Positions 1 through 8,729 of a stretch of DNA of 18,399 bases are shown here, in pieces. The position numbers were made by a program, and so were the translations under genes. The notes below the pieces were generated by a model. It saw only the letters and a program-made list of their open reading frames with translations, ran no database searches and was not told where the DNA came from. The stretch is from Trachelipus rathkii (taxonomy: Eukaryota > Arthropoda > Malacostraca > Isopoda > Trachelipodidae), in assembly GCA_015478945.1 (NCBI GenBank), contig JABUQX010119016.1, positions 20,001-38,399 on the forward strand, in the 5' to 3' direction. Position 1 is the first letter of the stretch; every line of letters starts with the position of its first letter.

Positions 1-323
1 AAGGTGGTCCATATTCTCATAGCAATCGTCGCAAACGCTCAATTCACAGAGAGTTCGATGGCAACAATATTGTTCGAATCATTTTTGTTGGTGCAGCTAA
101 AATTTGTGAATATATCCATCCTCCTATTTTTTTTTTTTTTTTTTAATCAAAACATCCAAAAGTTTCTCTTTTCGCTTTTTTTAAACCCTGCCTACCGGGC
201 AGCGGGCGCCCGTCAATTTTTTTGCCAAGCTTTCCAATTTCAGCTCAGTTCTTTTTAATTATTGTACGGCTCCTCTCCATCTTAAATTTACCACCGCTTC
301 CGACACCCATTTATTGTATTTGC

Positions 324-357
<34 letters not shown>

Positions 358-600
358 TGATCCGGCTCCATCCAAAACCTTGCGAGAACAGTTCCCTACC
401 AAGACTCCGCAGCTCTAGCTCTGCTGCCAACTCGGATTGGTTAAAATACTGTTGTAAAGAATAGGGAGGCTCGATATATAAAGAATATCGATATATTTTA
501 AAAAATATTAAATCCTAGTCAATACTAGACTGATGTTTTATTTGTGATTAAAAAATTTCAGTCACATTATACTTCATCTTAAAAACATTGTTAGCTTTAA
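1..600. other. AT-rich sequence with two poly-T runs, no gene recognised
   Basis: This stretch contains two long T runs (about 128-144 and 327-356) and a short 10-bp GC palindrome (CGGGCGCCCG, 203-212). The reading frames through the T runs are phenylalanine-rich and have no protein-like composition, so I do not call them genes. The T runs could be the inverted poly-A tails of retroposed sequences, but I see no recognisable retroposed body or target-site duplication beside them. Confidence 0.6.
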
Positions 601-619
601 TTCTCTCTTTCTAACCTCT

Positions 620-1560
620 TCGTGCACTACTTACCCAATCCTGTATCTGTTTCCATAAAAGTCATTAACTGCGCAACTAACAATCGCTGCCCAAAGTTCA
701 CACCCATACTTAACGTATCCCGAGGAATACAAAATACATAACCAACTTGAACAATGGCTAACATTAAAGAGAATGACTCTCTCGTCATAAATACCCACAA
801 CCACCCTACTTACCCGGAAAGAAGTAAATCCAATACCTACCCAATAACATATCTAGCAAACAGTAGACTTTCCCCCTAAACAAACAATCCTAAGACTAAC
901 GTTTGACACCCTCATGACTCTTACTCCACACGTTAACAATATCACCTAAAGAGACGCACACAAACTCATTACCATAAAGACCCTGACCGATTCGGACTTT
1001 GGTTTTGAGAAAGAAACCTTTGAAATTGTTTTCTGACAATATCCGTTACTCATTAAATTGCGCATCACCTGCATGAGCTCCTGTAATCTCATAATCTAAC
1101 CTAAATATATCACCCAAAACAGGGAACTGAGAATAAAACAGTCTGCCCCCCCCCCTACTCACATCCATTACCCACTAACAGAAATAAAAATACTCATAAT
1201 AAAAGACCACCACCTAGACATGATTAGTTGTTATTTATGTAATAAATCTCTTTCCTCCTAAGGTTGCCTACTACACCTGACACTGGTGGTAATCCTACAT
1301 GACAAGAACAAACAAAAACACATCCGCATCATACTATTCAAATATTAGCAACACTACCCCCATCCAAACGACCCCCATCATTTACCATATCGAAACACAG
1401 ATAATTCAAATTATAATCTCCGCATATCCAAACAACACCAACTTCAAACTCGCCATCCAAAATTTTCGCCTGCAGAACAATCCTTGGGCAGCAAAACTCG
1501 TACAGTTTTGTCCAGACTTTAAAAATGCAGGTTCAGAATAAGTAAAACACCCTCCCCCTC
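620..1560. other. Strand-asymmetric A+C-rich segment, origin unknown
   Basis: The + strand is strongly depleted in G. By hand count, 721-840 has 14 G against 32 C, and 1321-1440 has 6 G against 39 C. The frame at 1299-1541 on + (80 codons, rich in Thr, Ile and Asn) follows from that composition and is not recognised. On the minus strand a short stretch at 1407-1421 reads GDYNL, reminiscent of the GDFN motif of LINE apurinic endonucleases, but no other motif of that family lines up around it. The edges of the skew are approximate. A run of ten C lies at 1146-1155. Confidence 0.55.
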
Positions 1561-1715
1561 ACTATCATTACTGAACTATCCAACCCTGACTAACGAAAGA
1601 GACAATTACGAACATTGCTTCCCTGGACTGGAAGTACCTCTTTTGAACTTGTTCCGGTAGAAAAATTCCTTGGCTGCCGCCTGCTTTTCGTAAAGAAGGG
1701 ACGGGAAGTATTAAA

Positions 1716-1930
1716 TTATATATATATATATATTATATAATATATATAATATATATATTATATATATTTATTATATATATTATATATATGATATACTAAT
1801 ATAATAATATATATATATATATATATATTACCGTATATATATATAGTATATATATCATAAATTATATATATAGTATATATATGATATATATACCCGATAT
1901 ATATATGATATATATATATAATAATGATAT

Positions 1931-1975
<45 letters not shown>

Positions 1976-2146
1976 TAATATATATAATATATAATTATAT
2001 AATATATATATATATAATATATATATATATAAATATAAATATATAATATATCTAATATATATATATATAATATATATACCGTATAATATATATAATATTT
2101 ATGTTTGCTATTATATAAAAAAAAAAAGATCTATATATAATAATAT

Positions 2147-2193
<47 letters not shown>

Positions 2194-2427
2194 ATATATA
2201 TATATCCGTATATAATATATTATAATATATTATATATTATATATATATATAATATAATATAATATATATTATATATATTATATATATAATATTATATATA
2301 TATATATACCGTCATCTAATATATATAGTATAGCTATATATATAGTATATATATATAGATATATATATATATTATGATATATATACTATATAATATATAC
2401 TATATATTATATAAACGTAATATATAC

Positions 2428-2465
<38 letters not shown>

Positions 2466-2547
2466 AACATATATATATATATTAATATAATATTATATAT
2501 ATATAATATATACCGTATATAATATATATAATATATATTATAATTAT

Positions 2548-2611
<64 letters not shown>

Positions 2612-2626
2612 GTATATATATATATT
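1716..2626. repeat. Long imperfect (TA)n microsatellite
   Basis: About 910 nt of TA dinucleotides with frequent single-base slips (TAATA, TTA). It is broken at intervals by short CCG-containing interruptions of the form ACCGTATATA or ACCCGATATA, at about 1830, 1893, 2078, 2206, 2308, 2512 and 2609. It also contains a short poly-A patch near 2117-2127. It is the largest TA array in the window. The recurring CCG interruption suggests growth by duplication of longer blocks as well as by dinucleotide slippage. Confidence 0.95.
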
Positions 2627-3150
2627 GCTGCGTTTAAATTCCTTTGAATATATAAAACTATTATAGTTACATTCCTGTTGAAAACTATTAAATGCTTTTA
2701 CAGTTCACAGCAAAACCTCTTTATGGGGACCATATTTCCCAGCGGGCCACAATTCGCCTATCACAATTCTTGGTAATCTCGAGTCCATAAGAGTTTATCA
2801 TTAGCAATATATGAAATGTAAGACGTATGAAAACATTAGTTTGTGAGGAAGCAGAACTGTTGCAGCAGTTTATCGATCCTCAACCTTTGGAGCGTCAGCT
2901 GCCGAAGGACTTGCATGAGATCACATCAATTAACACAAAATGTGATATTATAATAATAATTTCCTAAGTTTTATGATCTGCACACGAGTTGAGTCCAGAA
3001 ATGTGCCCTATCTAGCATATACATGACACATTTTTGGATATTTCTCATATGTGGCTTATAAGACTAAACTGTTATACGTTCCCATATGGTTGAGGTAGCA
3101 GAATAATCACTAAACGAATATCATCAACCACATAATGCTAGCTAGGAGGA
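2627..3150. other. Unique-looking sequence, no gene recognised
   Basis: Moderately AT-rich sequence between the large TA array and the gypsy-like fragment. No open frame of useful length and no repeat end could be supported. It could contain upstream remnants of the retroelement at 3152, but no upstream reverse transcriptase motif was found by eye. Confidence 0.5.
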
Positions 3151-3151
3151 C

Positions 3152-3475
3152 GTTGAGGTTGTGGAATTACCACAGTCTGCAATTAAAACATTGCCCAAAA
3201 TATTGAATAGTTTCAGTACTAAGCTCAGTTGGGGTTTCGTCAATCAAGCCTTTGAGGGGTTAAAAAAAAAGGTGGTAAATGATGTCCTTCTTTCAGTACT
3301 TATTTTAAGTATGGCCCCTCACTTGAAATTGCTATGGCCCTTAAATTGGAATGATCTTCTCAATCTGGCTCCTATTCCGGTGGGTGTAATGGGGGCCTCG
3401 GCCTCTTCCGATAATCACAAATTATATATTAATAAAATAAATAAAAAGGATTTAAAGATTAGACGAGTCAAATAG
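3152..3475 (+). pseudogene. Ty3/gypsy-like RT/RNase H junction fragment (decayed)
   Basis: The frame reads VVELPQSAIKTLPKILN, then TKLSWGFVNQAFEGLKKKVV, then a degraded tail containing PIPVGVMGAS. In Ty3/gypsy Pol, the end of the reverse transcriptase has a pattern like 'fP.P.t.k.L..FLG', followed some 30 residues later by 'W....q.AF..LK..l', a Pro/Ser-containing strand, and the RNase H start 'DAS..g.GAVL'. The order and spacing match, except that the stretch normally between FLG and W is missing, so an internal deletion of about 30 codons is likely. No protease, upstream RT motifs (YxDD), integrase or LTRs were seen. The resemblance is by motif only; another LTR retroelement clade is possible. 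As preserved it cannot encode a functional enzyme. Confidence 0.42.
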
Positions 3476-3747
3476 AAAGGGTTTTCCCCCCATCTTTCTC
3501 TGCCTATGTTGTTTTCTTGTTTAAAAATTACAAGCTTGAGAGTGCCTTTTTACTAAATAAATCGGTAAGCATAGCTTTGGCACCCTCTCTTAGTATTCGC
3601 CATCGCGCCCCAGAAGCTTAAACTGCCTTTCCTTAGAAATATTATTGTTGTACAGAAATACTTTATTTGGGGTATACCTTCATACACACCGTACCTGTGG
3701 TGCATGTTCTTATCTTACAATTACTACTGATAGTCATTATATACTTC

Positions 3748-3751
<4 letters not shown>
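3476..3751. other. Spacer, no feature recognised
   Basis: Ordinary AT-rich sequence between the gypsy-like remnant and the next TA array. No gene, RNA or repeat end is visible. Part of it may be the decayed downstream portion of the retroelement fragment. Confidence 0.45.
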
Positions 3752-3793
<42 letters not shown>

Positions 3794-3795
3794 AG

Positions 3796-3840
<45 letters not shown>

Positions 3841-3897
3841 TATATATATATTAATATATATATATTATATATTATATATATATAAATAATATATAAT
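3752..3897. repeat. (TA)n microsatellite
   Basis: About 146 nt of TA dinucleotides with a few TTA and AGTAA slips. Reading frames through it on both strands give Ile-Tyr repeats and are artefacts. Confidence 0.95.
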
Positions 3898-5214
3898 TGT
3901 CGACTGATTTTGTCAAAAATATCGACCATTGGTTTTTTTTTATTATTATTATATATTTTTCTTATTTTTCTGCCACTATTAGTTTCGAGCCTGCCTTGTT
4001 TCAAAGATTGAAGGGTGTTATAACAGTTAAAGAATGCCGCTTTCAACATAAAGGAGGTACATAGGTCTCGTGAATCAGGATTTTGTTAAATGCCCCATTC
4101 TCTCACCGTCCGAGAGTTGAGGTCACTCGCACCATTATTCCAAGATTGCAACATCTTTAGCAACCATGCCCCAGCCGACAACCCTTTTTCACGCTGTTGT
4201 GTTTTAGTCGATGCTGGTTCCTCAATACTGATTCTGAATCGCATTTCGGCTCTGTGTACACGGTGTATTGCTTGTTTAGTGCCTGTGTTTGTGTTTGCCT
4301 TTGTCTCTTCAAATTCTTATTTGAATGCAGAGGCCTAATAACATTTTTCAATCTTTTATTAATTTAGTGCATTTATGTGTAATTTCTAATTGCATGTTGT
4401 AAATAATAGTGTGTGTGTCGTGCTTTTATAAATCAGTCTTGGTTATAATTTACGTCACCCTACCTACAGTAAGTCACTGTGTTGTGTGTATGTATCAATC
4501 GGGGAGTGTACGTTAAGAACTCAGGTGAGTACTCTATCCTTTGTTTTTTTCACACGAGCTTAGAGAATTGTATTTGTGAAAAAACAAACATTCTCCTACT
4601 GTCAATATTAAAGTAGCTTTTAGATGAAATTTGTCTCTTCAGTTTCATCTAATAGAGATACATCAGACACTCCGCTTTCCTGTATCTTTAGCCTTTGCTT
4701 GCTTTTACCTATTTTTCCTTCTGAAGAAACTTTGGGAATCTTTCCTGTAGCATATTCCAAGAGGGTTCTTCGCTTTGTTAGTGAAATTGGTACACAAAGC
4801 ATGTGTGTAGAATGTATCGTGTACGCCTGTATGTTTAGCAAGGATTTCCACTAGAAAGGGGGAGGGGCAAAGGAGGCCTTCCTTCTTCACACTACAAAAT
4901 TATATTCGTAAATTATATTAGTATTCATTTTATTTTTTGTAACCACGGCATTTTTTACCATCTATTTATTTGGGTGTTTGTTTGTGGTATGCTAATCCTG
5001 CTAATAAAGCCGTAAACCGTACATGTGGATTGTATATACAGCCAAACAGAGTCGGATTTAGCTCCCTTAACTTACGTACTTTGAATAACAAGAAGATGAA
5101 GAAGAGGGGACGATACTAAAAATTAGAGAGAAGAGGGAGGGGGCGTCTGTAATATTACCCACCCACTGCTCTATACTCTACCCCCATTTTATCGTAGGTT
5201 AAAAGCAAATTTCG
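3898..5214. other. 1.3 kb of non-repetitive sequence, no gene recognised
   Basis: Several short open frames of 60-80 codons exist on both strands (for example 4090-4338 + and 4620-4841 -). The minus frame ends in a charged tail (SLLDETEETNFI) after a Lys-rich stretch, the kind of composition seen at transposase C-termini, but no catalytic motif accompanies it. I cannot assign any of them. GT-rich stretches occur near 4410-4420 and 4480-4495. A purine-rich strip lies at about 5090-5150. Confidence 0.4.
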
Positions 5215-5470
5215 ATATATATATATATATATTATATATTATAGTTAATAGTAATATATATAATATAGTATATACTATATAATAATATATATATATATAT
5301 ATATAGTATATACTATATATATATATATATAGTATTATATATATATATATATATATAGTAGTATATATAGAATATTATCATTATATATAATATATAGATA
5401 CTATTATATATATATCATATATATATAATATAAGTATTATATATATTATATACATATAGTATATATATAT
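5215..5470. repeat. (TA)n microsatellite
   Basis: About 256 nt of imperfect TA repeat with many AGTATA and CTATA interruptions, giving locally self-complementary blocks such as TATAGTATATACTATA. Confidence 0.94.
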
Positions 5471-5711
5471 GTAAATAAAAGGTTTTATTATTTAAATTTG
5501 TGGTCCCTTCTCCACTGGCCCATCCTGAAGATAATCGTTTATATCTTCATTCCCCCCCCCCCCTCAATCGTCGTTCCCAGCTTCCCCCTCTTGCAACTCC
5601 TTTTCCTTGGTTCGGGTAAGTTCTTACAATGGCGCCCTTTGACCGAGGCTGGCTTTTTCTCCCCTCTTGACGAGGCGCCGAGCCGGAAGCATGTAAATGA
5701 TACAACACACA
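5471..5711. other. Short unique island between TA and CT arrays
   Basis: About 240 nt of less biased sequence including a run of twelve C at 5552-5563. The frame through it continues into the CT array and is not credible as a gene. No other feature was seen. Confidence 0.5.
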
Positions 5712-5714
5712 TCT

Positions 5715-5755
<41 letters not shown>

Positions 5756-6265
5756 CCTCTCTCTTCTCTCTCTCTCTCCTCTCTCCTCCTCTCTCTCTGC
5801 TCTCTCTCTCCTCATCTCTCTCTCTCTCTCTCTGGTCTCTCTCATCTCCTCTTCTCTCTCTCGTCATCTCGTCTCTTCTCTCTCGTCTCTCTCTCTTCTC
5901 TCTCTCTCTGCCACTCTCTCTGCCTCTCTCTGTCTCTCTCTCCTCTCTATCTCTTCCCTCTCTCTCTCTCTCTCTCCCTCTCTCTCTCTCGTCACTCTCG
6001 TCTCTCTCATCCTCTCCTCTCGTTTCTCTCTCCTCTCTCTTTTCTCTTCTCTTCTCTCTCTCTTCCTCCTCCTCCTCTTCTTCTCCCTCTCTCTCTCCTT
6101 CTCTCTCTCCTCTCTCCCTCTTCGATCTCCTCTCCTTCTCTCGTCTCTCCTCTCTCTCTTCTGCTCTCTCATCTCTCTCTCTCTCTTCTCTCTCTATACT
6201 ACCTCCTCTCTCTCTCTCATTCTCTCCTCATTTTCTCTCTTCCTCTCGTTGTCTCTCGTCTCTCG
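5712..6265. repeat. (CT)n / (GA)n polypyrimidine tract
   Basis: About 550 nt of CT dinucleotides with interspersed C, T, CG and TCAT interruptions, almost pure pyrimidine on the + strand. Long frames here translate to Ser/Leu-rich (+) or Arg/Glu-rich (-) strings typical of CT repeats and are artefacts. A tract of this purity is prone to triplex (H-DNA) formation, which is general knowledge of polypurine-polypyrimidine DNA and not shown here. Confidence 0.96.
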
Positions 6266-6291
6266 TGCTTGGAAAAGAGGAAAATGTCATT

Positions 6292-6450
6292 GATATATAT
6301 TACGTATATATTAGTATTATATATAACAGTATATATAATTATCATATATTATATATATATATAGTATAAGTATATATATATAATACTATAGCTATATATT
6401 AGATATATACGTATAATATATATATATATATATATATACAACTGTATATA
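6292..6450. repeat. (TA)n microsatellite
   Basis: About 160 nt of interrupted TA repeat directly after the CT tract, separated by a short AG-rich bridge. Confidence 0.92.
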
Positions 6451-6466
6451 GAGCGGAAAAAATTTG

Positions 6467-6481
6467 TTTTTTTTTTTTTTT
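6467..6481. repeat. Poly-T run
   Basis: Fifteen T followed by CCCCC, a homopolymer pair inside the short island separating two TA arrays. Confidence 0.9.
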
Positions 6482-6497
6482 CCCCCAAAGGGCGGCG

Positions 6498-6631
6498 ATA
6501 TATATATTATTTTCTATATATATAACTAGTATATATATATATCTCTTATTATATATTATTTATTATAGTTATATATATAGTATATATACTATTATATGAT
6601 ATAGTATATATATATAGTATATATATATATA
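6498..6631. repeat. (TA)n microsatellite abutting the 3' end of PLE copy A
   Basis: About 134 nt of TA repeat. Its right edge runs straight into TAAAGATGA, the complement of TCATCTTTA, which is the 3' terminal sequence shared by both Penelope-like copies. The junction is therefore the exact 3' end of copy A as preserved here. Confidence 0.92.
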
Positions 6632-7195
6632 TAAAGATGAAAAAGGAAGACAAAACACGCAAAAGGACGAGGTGCGCCATCGTAAATATTAAGAACGTTT
6701 CCGCGCTTTAACTAAAGCGCATCATGCAAGCTAATAAGTAGAACGTACATAAATTAATAAATGGAGAAATAATGTCTACCAATATTTACCGAATTTTTGT
6801 ATGCGAAAAAATCATATCAGAAATATAATAGTGAAAGAGTAAAAAATTATAAACGACAAAACAAAATATGTACCACAAAAATTACAAAGAATTAAAAAAA
6901 ATTAACTAAAATTAAATATAGCTTATAAACCTCGTTTTACTAACCTTACCTACTGGATGAACCATTAGAATGAATAAACAAGATTAAATCCGAGCACTAT
7001 TTATATCCCCTAGACTCATGACAGAATAAAGTTGGTTGGTTTGTTTGGGACTTAACTGAAACTTAAAAAATCAGCTAAAAATTTGTTTTTAGACACAGGG
7101 TATAAATAAATAAAACTATAAAAGCACATTTATAGATGAAGAATTATTTACAATTATAAATAGAATTAAGAGAGTTGATATTCGAAGATAAAAAC
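6632..7195 (-). other. PLE copy A 3' untranslated region
   Basis: This region is downstream of the endonuclease remnant on the minus strand. It can be aligned by eye with 10075-10586 of copy B. Shared landmarks are a block with AAAACGAGGTT (complement at about 6931-6941), a T-rich middle, the hairpin motif GCGCTTT-AGTT-AAAGCGC (6703-6720), GAAACGTTCTTAA, and the terminal TCATCTTTA. Retention of this order in two diverged copies shows it is element sequence and not flanking DNA. Confidence 0.75.
6680..6735 (-). ncRNA. Hammerhead-like structured motif in PLE copy A
   Basis: On the minus strand the sequence reads CATGAT, then a perfect 7-bp hairpin GCGCTTT-AGTT-AAAGCGC, then GGAAACG. Copy B has CTGATGA, a hairpin, then CGAAACG at the equivalent place. 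CUGAUGA, stem II, GAAA is the core of hammerhead ribozymes, and hammerheads are known in Penelope-like elements. This copy has lost two bases of CTGATGA and has an extra G before GAAAC, so it should be inactive. I could not draw convincing stems I and III or a cleavage triplet, so this is a resemblance only. Confidence 0.4.
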
Positions 7196-7600
7196 AGAGT
7201 TAGTTTCAGCTCAATTCATGAATGTAGAGGCTCCTCCCCAAGATTTCCTCTGTCACGAAAAGTAACTCAAAGTAAGCCGAGAGGCCCAAGAATCGGAGAG
7301 AGCTCGTTGGTAGAGTGATGGGAATGATCTTTTTTTTTTCTGTGCTATGGCTCACGTATGGATGAAAATTCCTCAGGTGATGATAGAGGAAGATTGGTAC
7401 GGAAAGGTACGGAAAAAAACCCTTGTGTTTGGCAATCCTGATGGCCCAAAGTTGTAAGGCCTGTTTGACCGGGGTAAACATAGCGGGCATTCAAAGCAGC
7501 ACACGTACACTTATACAAGTATGACTATCGGAGGCGAGTGCAACTCTTTTTGGATTAAATCTTTGGATCTGAAAAAGTTACTAATTTTGAAATTATTAGT
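7196..7600 (-). pseudogene. PLE copy A GIY-YIG endonuclease remnant
   Basis: Minus-strand frames give NNFKISNFFRSKDLIQKELHS, a frameshifted IVILV segment, then NARYVYPGQTG, IRIAKHKGFF, and finally EEILGRSLYIHELS near 7206. In PLE proteins this is the C-terminal single-strand-nicking endonuclease: IVY.Y.C is the 'GIY' strand, YVGQTG the 'YIG' strand, R...H the catalytic helix, and ESLYIHEL the C-terminal strand. The pieces sit in two frames and the YIG strand carries an insertion (YVYPG), so no functional enzyme can be made. The clean frame 7206-7490 covers only the C-terminal part. Confidence 0.75.
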
Positions 7601-7639
7601 AGGAAATAAAAGAAGGTGGGGCAATGGGAATGTCTCATT

Positions 7640-8120
7640 AATATAAGGCCTAGTTCGTAATTAAGGGTGTCGGTGCAATCGACCTCTGCTGTAAGGAATC
7701 TTCAGGCGTAAATCTTTCTGTTTAGGCGACAACACACATCAAAAATTGGGAGTAGGTGGTCTAAAAGATCTGCAAGGAGGATTAAATATGATTTTATCAA
7801 CAAGGTATGAAGGAAGGAAGAGATTTAAAAATTAGCGAGCTCCTTAATACTTGTAGTTCTGAAATGAAAAGAAATCCATCAGAGAACATACCTTAAAGCG
7901 CCGCCCCCCGTTTATGTTTTCTGGCCTGTAAGTAGGAGCGGCCGGACAAGTTAAACTTATTCCTGGAAGAAAGACTGAAGAAGTGAGTGCTAATTGGGGT
8001 GGAGGTCGCTTGCGGTAATCTGTGTTGAAAAGAACCATTCAGATGACGATGAGACGCCAACATAAAGAAACGGAAGGAATCCATCCACTTCAGATTCCCA
8101 TGGAAAAATTTGATTTTCAT
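7640..8120 (-). pseudogene. PLE copy A RT thumb and linker remnant
   Basis: Minus strand. Near 8120-7920 the translation contains KWMDSFRF, then TSTPISTHFFS and KFNLSG, matching the copy B counterparts ESEVGVDSFRF, TSTQLRHS and LNCPALQAE after allowing frameshifts. In intact PLEs this is the palm end (LPFLDV) followed by the thumb pattern 'YRKpT.T...THF.S..P..yK'. Further downstream (7740-7640) the sequence aligns with copy B 9545-9650, where the decoded motif is PYTGRFPDK, the strand that precedes the endonuclease. Several single-base indels separate the frames. Confidence 0.65.
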
Positions 8121-8139
8121 TTTTTTATGTTCTTATTAA

Positions 8140-8540
8140 AAGAAATTTAAATAAGTCGGCATCAGTTCTTGCTTTCGGGTTCAGAAAAAATTAGGCGAAG
8201 GCAGTCATCCACATATCTTTTGTAGAAAATGGGGGTTTGAAGGCGGGGGGGGGGGGGGGGTGGGGGGGGGGGGGGGGGGGGGGCAGTTTTTCTCGGAGCC
8301 AGACTGTTTCATGATAGCAGAGGAAGGCGTTGGCGAAAAAGGGACCCAGAGGTGAACCCATAGCCACACCATCAATCTCCTACTGGGGGATGTTAATTGA
8401 AAACAGAAAAAGCATCAGAGAGGATGCCTTAAGTCGAATCTTGAAAGCGAGAAATGAACGGAAGACTAACAGTTAAGTCCCAGAGTTCCAAATTCAGCGG
8501 CTGAACTTCATCGCCCGTGATTATACAGATATTATCAACT
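8140..8540 (-). pseudogene. PLE copy A reverse transcriptase core, C-run expanded
   Basis: The minus strand encodes EIDGVAMGSPLGP (to 8341), FANAFLCYHETVWL, then a homopolymer, FKPP, and YKRYVDDCLRLIF with YVDD at 8204-8215. These are the PLE RT signature motifs: the GVAMGSPLGP loop, FLCYHE, and the catalytic YVDD with both aspartates intact. The homopolymer (8245-8283) lies between WLREKLPP and FKPP, where copy B has five C. Upstream of DGVAM the sequence aligns poorly with copy B up to about 8470 and is unassigned beyond. Confidence 0.8.
8245..8283. repeat. Poly-G/C run G16-T-G22
   Basis: Thirty-nine bases, all G except one T at 8261, on the + strand. It sits inside the decayed RT frame of PLE copy A at a site that has only five C in copy B (9077-9081, opposite orientation), so it arose by homopolymer expansion after or during insertion. 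Exact length is a likely sequencing-error hotspot. Confidence 0.9.
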
Positions 8541-8704
8541 GGCATGAGTCTGAAGTTATGGAGTAATAACATTTATTTAAGTAATAACAATTTTTATTAT
8601 TTGGGGTGTGGATATGTATATGGGATACAGATTATTAAACAAACAAAAATATTAAGAAAAGAAAATATATTAATTGATGATATTTTTAACCGTGGTGGAA
8701 CACG
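8541..8704. other. Spacer between the two inverted PLE copies
   Basis: About 160 nt of AT-rich sequence containing AATAACA-type near-repeats (8564-8590). No reverse transcriptase motif was found on either strand. An open frame (8517-8711, +) crosses it but is not recognised. It may be pre-insertion DNA or unrecognised 5' sequence of either copy. Confidence 0.45.
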
Positions 8705-8729
8705 TGAATAAAATTGTCGGTCGATGACT

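Larger units (their letters stand above)
6632..8540 (-). mobile_element. Penelope-like retroelement, copy A (5'-truncated, decayed)
   Basis: Read on the minus strand, this copy contains in order: a degraded upstream RT piece, DGVAMGSPLGP (8341-8373), the catalytic YVDD (8204-8215), an RT thumb/linker region, a GIY-YIG endonuclease remnant, and a ~570-nt 3' untranslated region ending at 6632. The order RT, linker, GIY-YIG is diagnostic of endonuclease-bearing Penelope-like elements, which copy by target-primed reverse transcription. The N-terminal third of the RT is missing. Frameshifts occur at several places, including a giant C-run inside the RT. The same segments occur in copy B in the opposite direction. 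The 5' boundary is approximate because homology to copy B fades beyond about 8470. Confidence 0.85.

Noticed and set aside
1407..1421. GDYNL on the minus strand as a LINE endonuclease domain
   Set aside because: Only one short motif matches; no downstream SDH or upstream catalytic motif lines up, and the region has extreme base skew that can create such a match by chance.
1716..2626. Regular CCG-containing spacing as a CRISPR-like array
   Set aside because: The spacing is irregular, the interruptions are only a few bases, and the context is a eukaryotic microsatellite.
3645..3854. Ile/Tyr-rich frames through TA arrays (also near 10662-10853, 16021-16206, 17533-17793, 17917-18150)
   Set aside because: TATATA in any frame gives Tyr-Ile repeats; these are microsatellite artefacts.
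4190..4250. LVDAGSS in the 4090-4338 frame as a retroviral-type aspartic protease site
   Set aside because: The motif is DAGSS, not D[TS]G with the usual hydrophobic context, and no ALIDSG/flap or second-half glycine motif follows.
4620..4841. Minus-strand frame with a Lys-rich then acidic tail as a transposase C-terminus
   Set aside because: No DDE catalytic residues or DNA-binding domain found upstream on that strand and no terminal inverted repeats; composition alone is insufficient.
5498..6364. 288-codon Ser/Leu-rich open frame on + and Arg/Glu-rich frames on - in the same place
   Set aside because: They are translations of the (CT)n/(GA)n tract; composition follows the dinucleotide and there is no non-repetitive protein segment.
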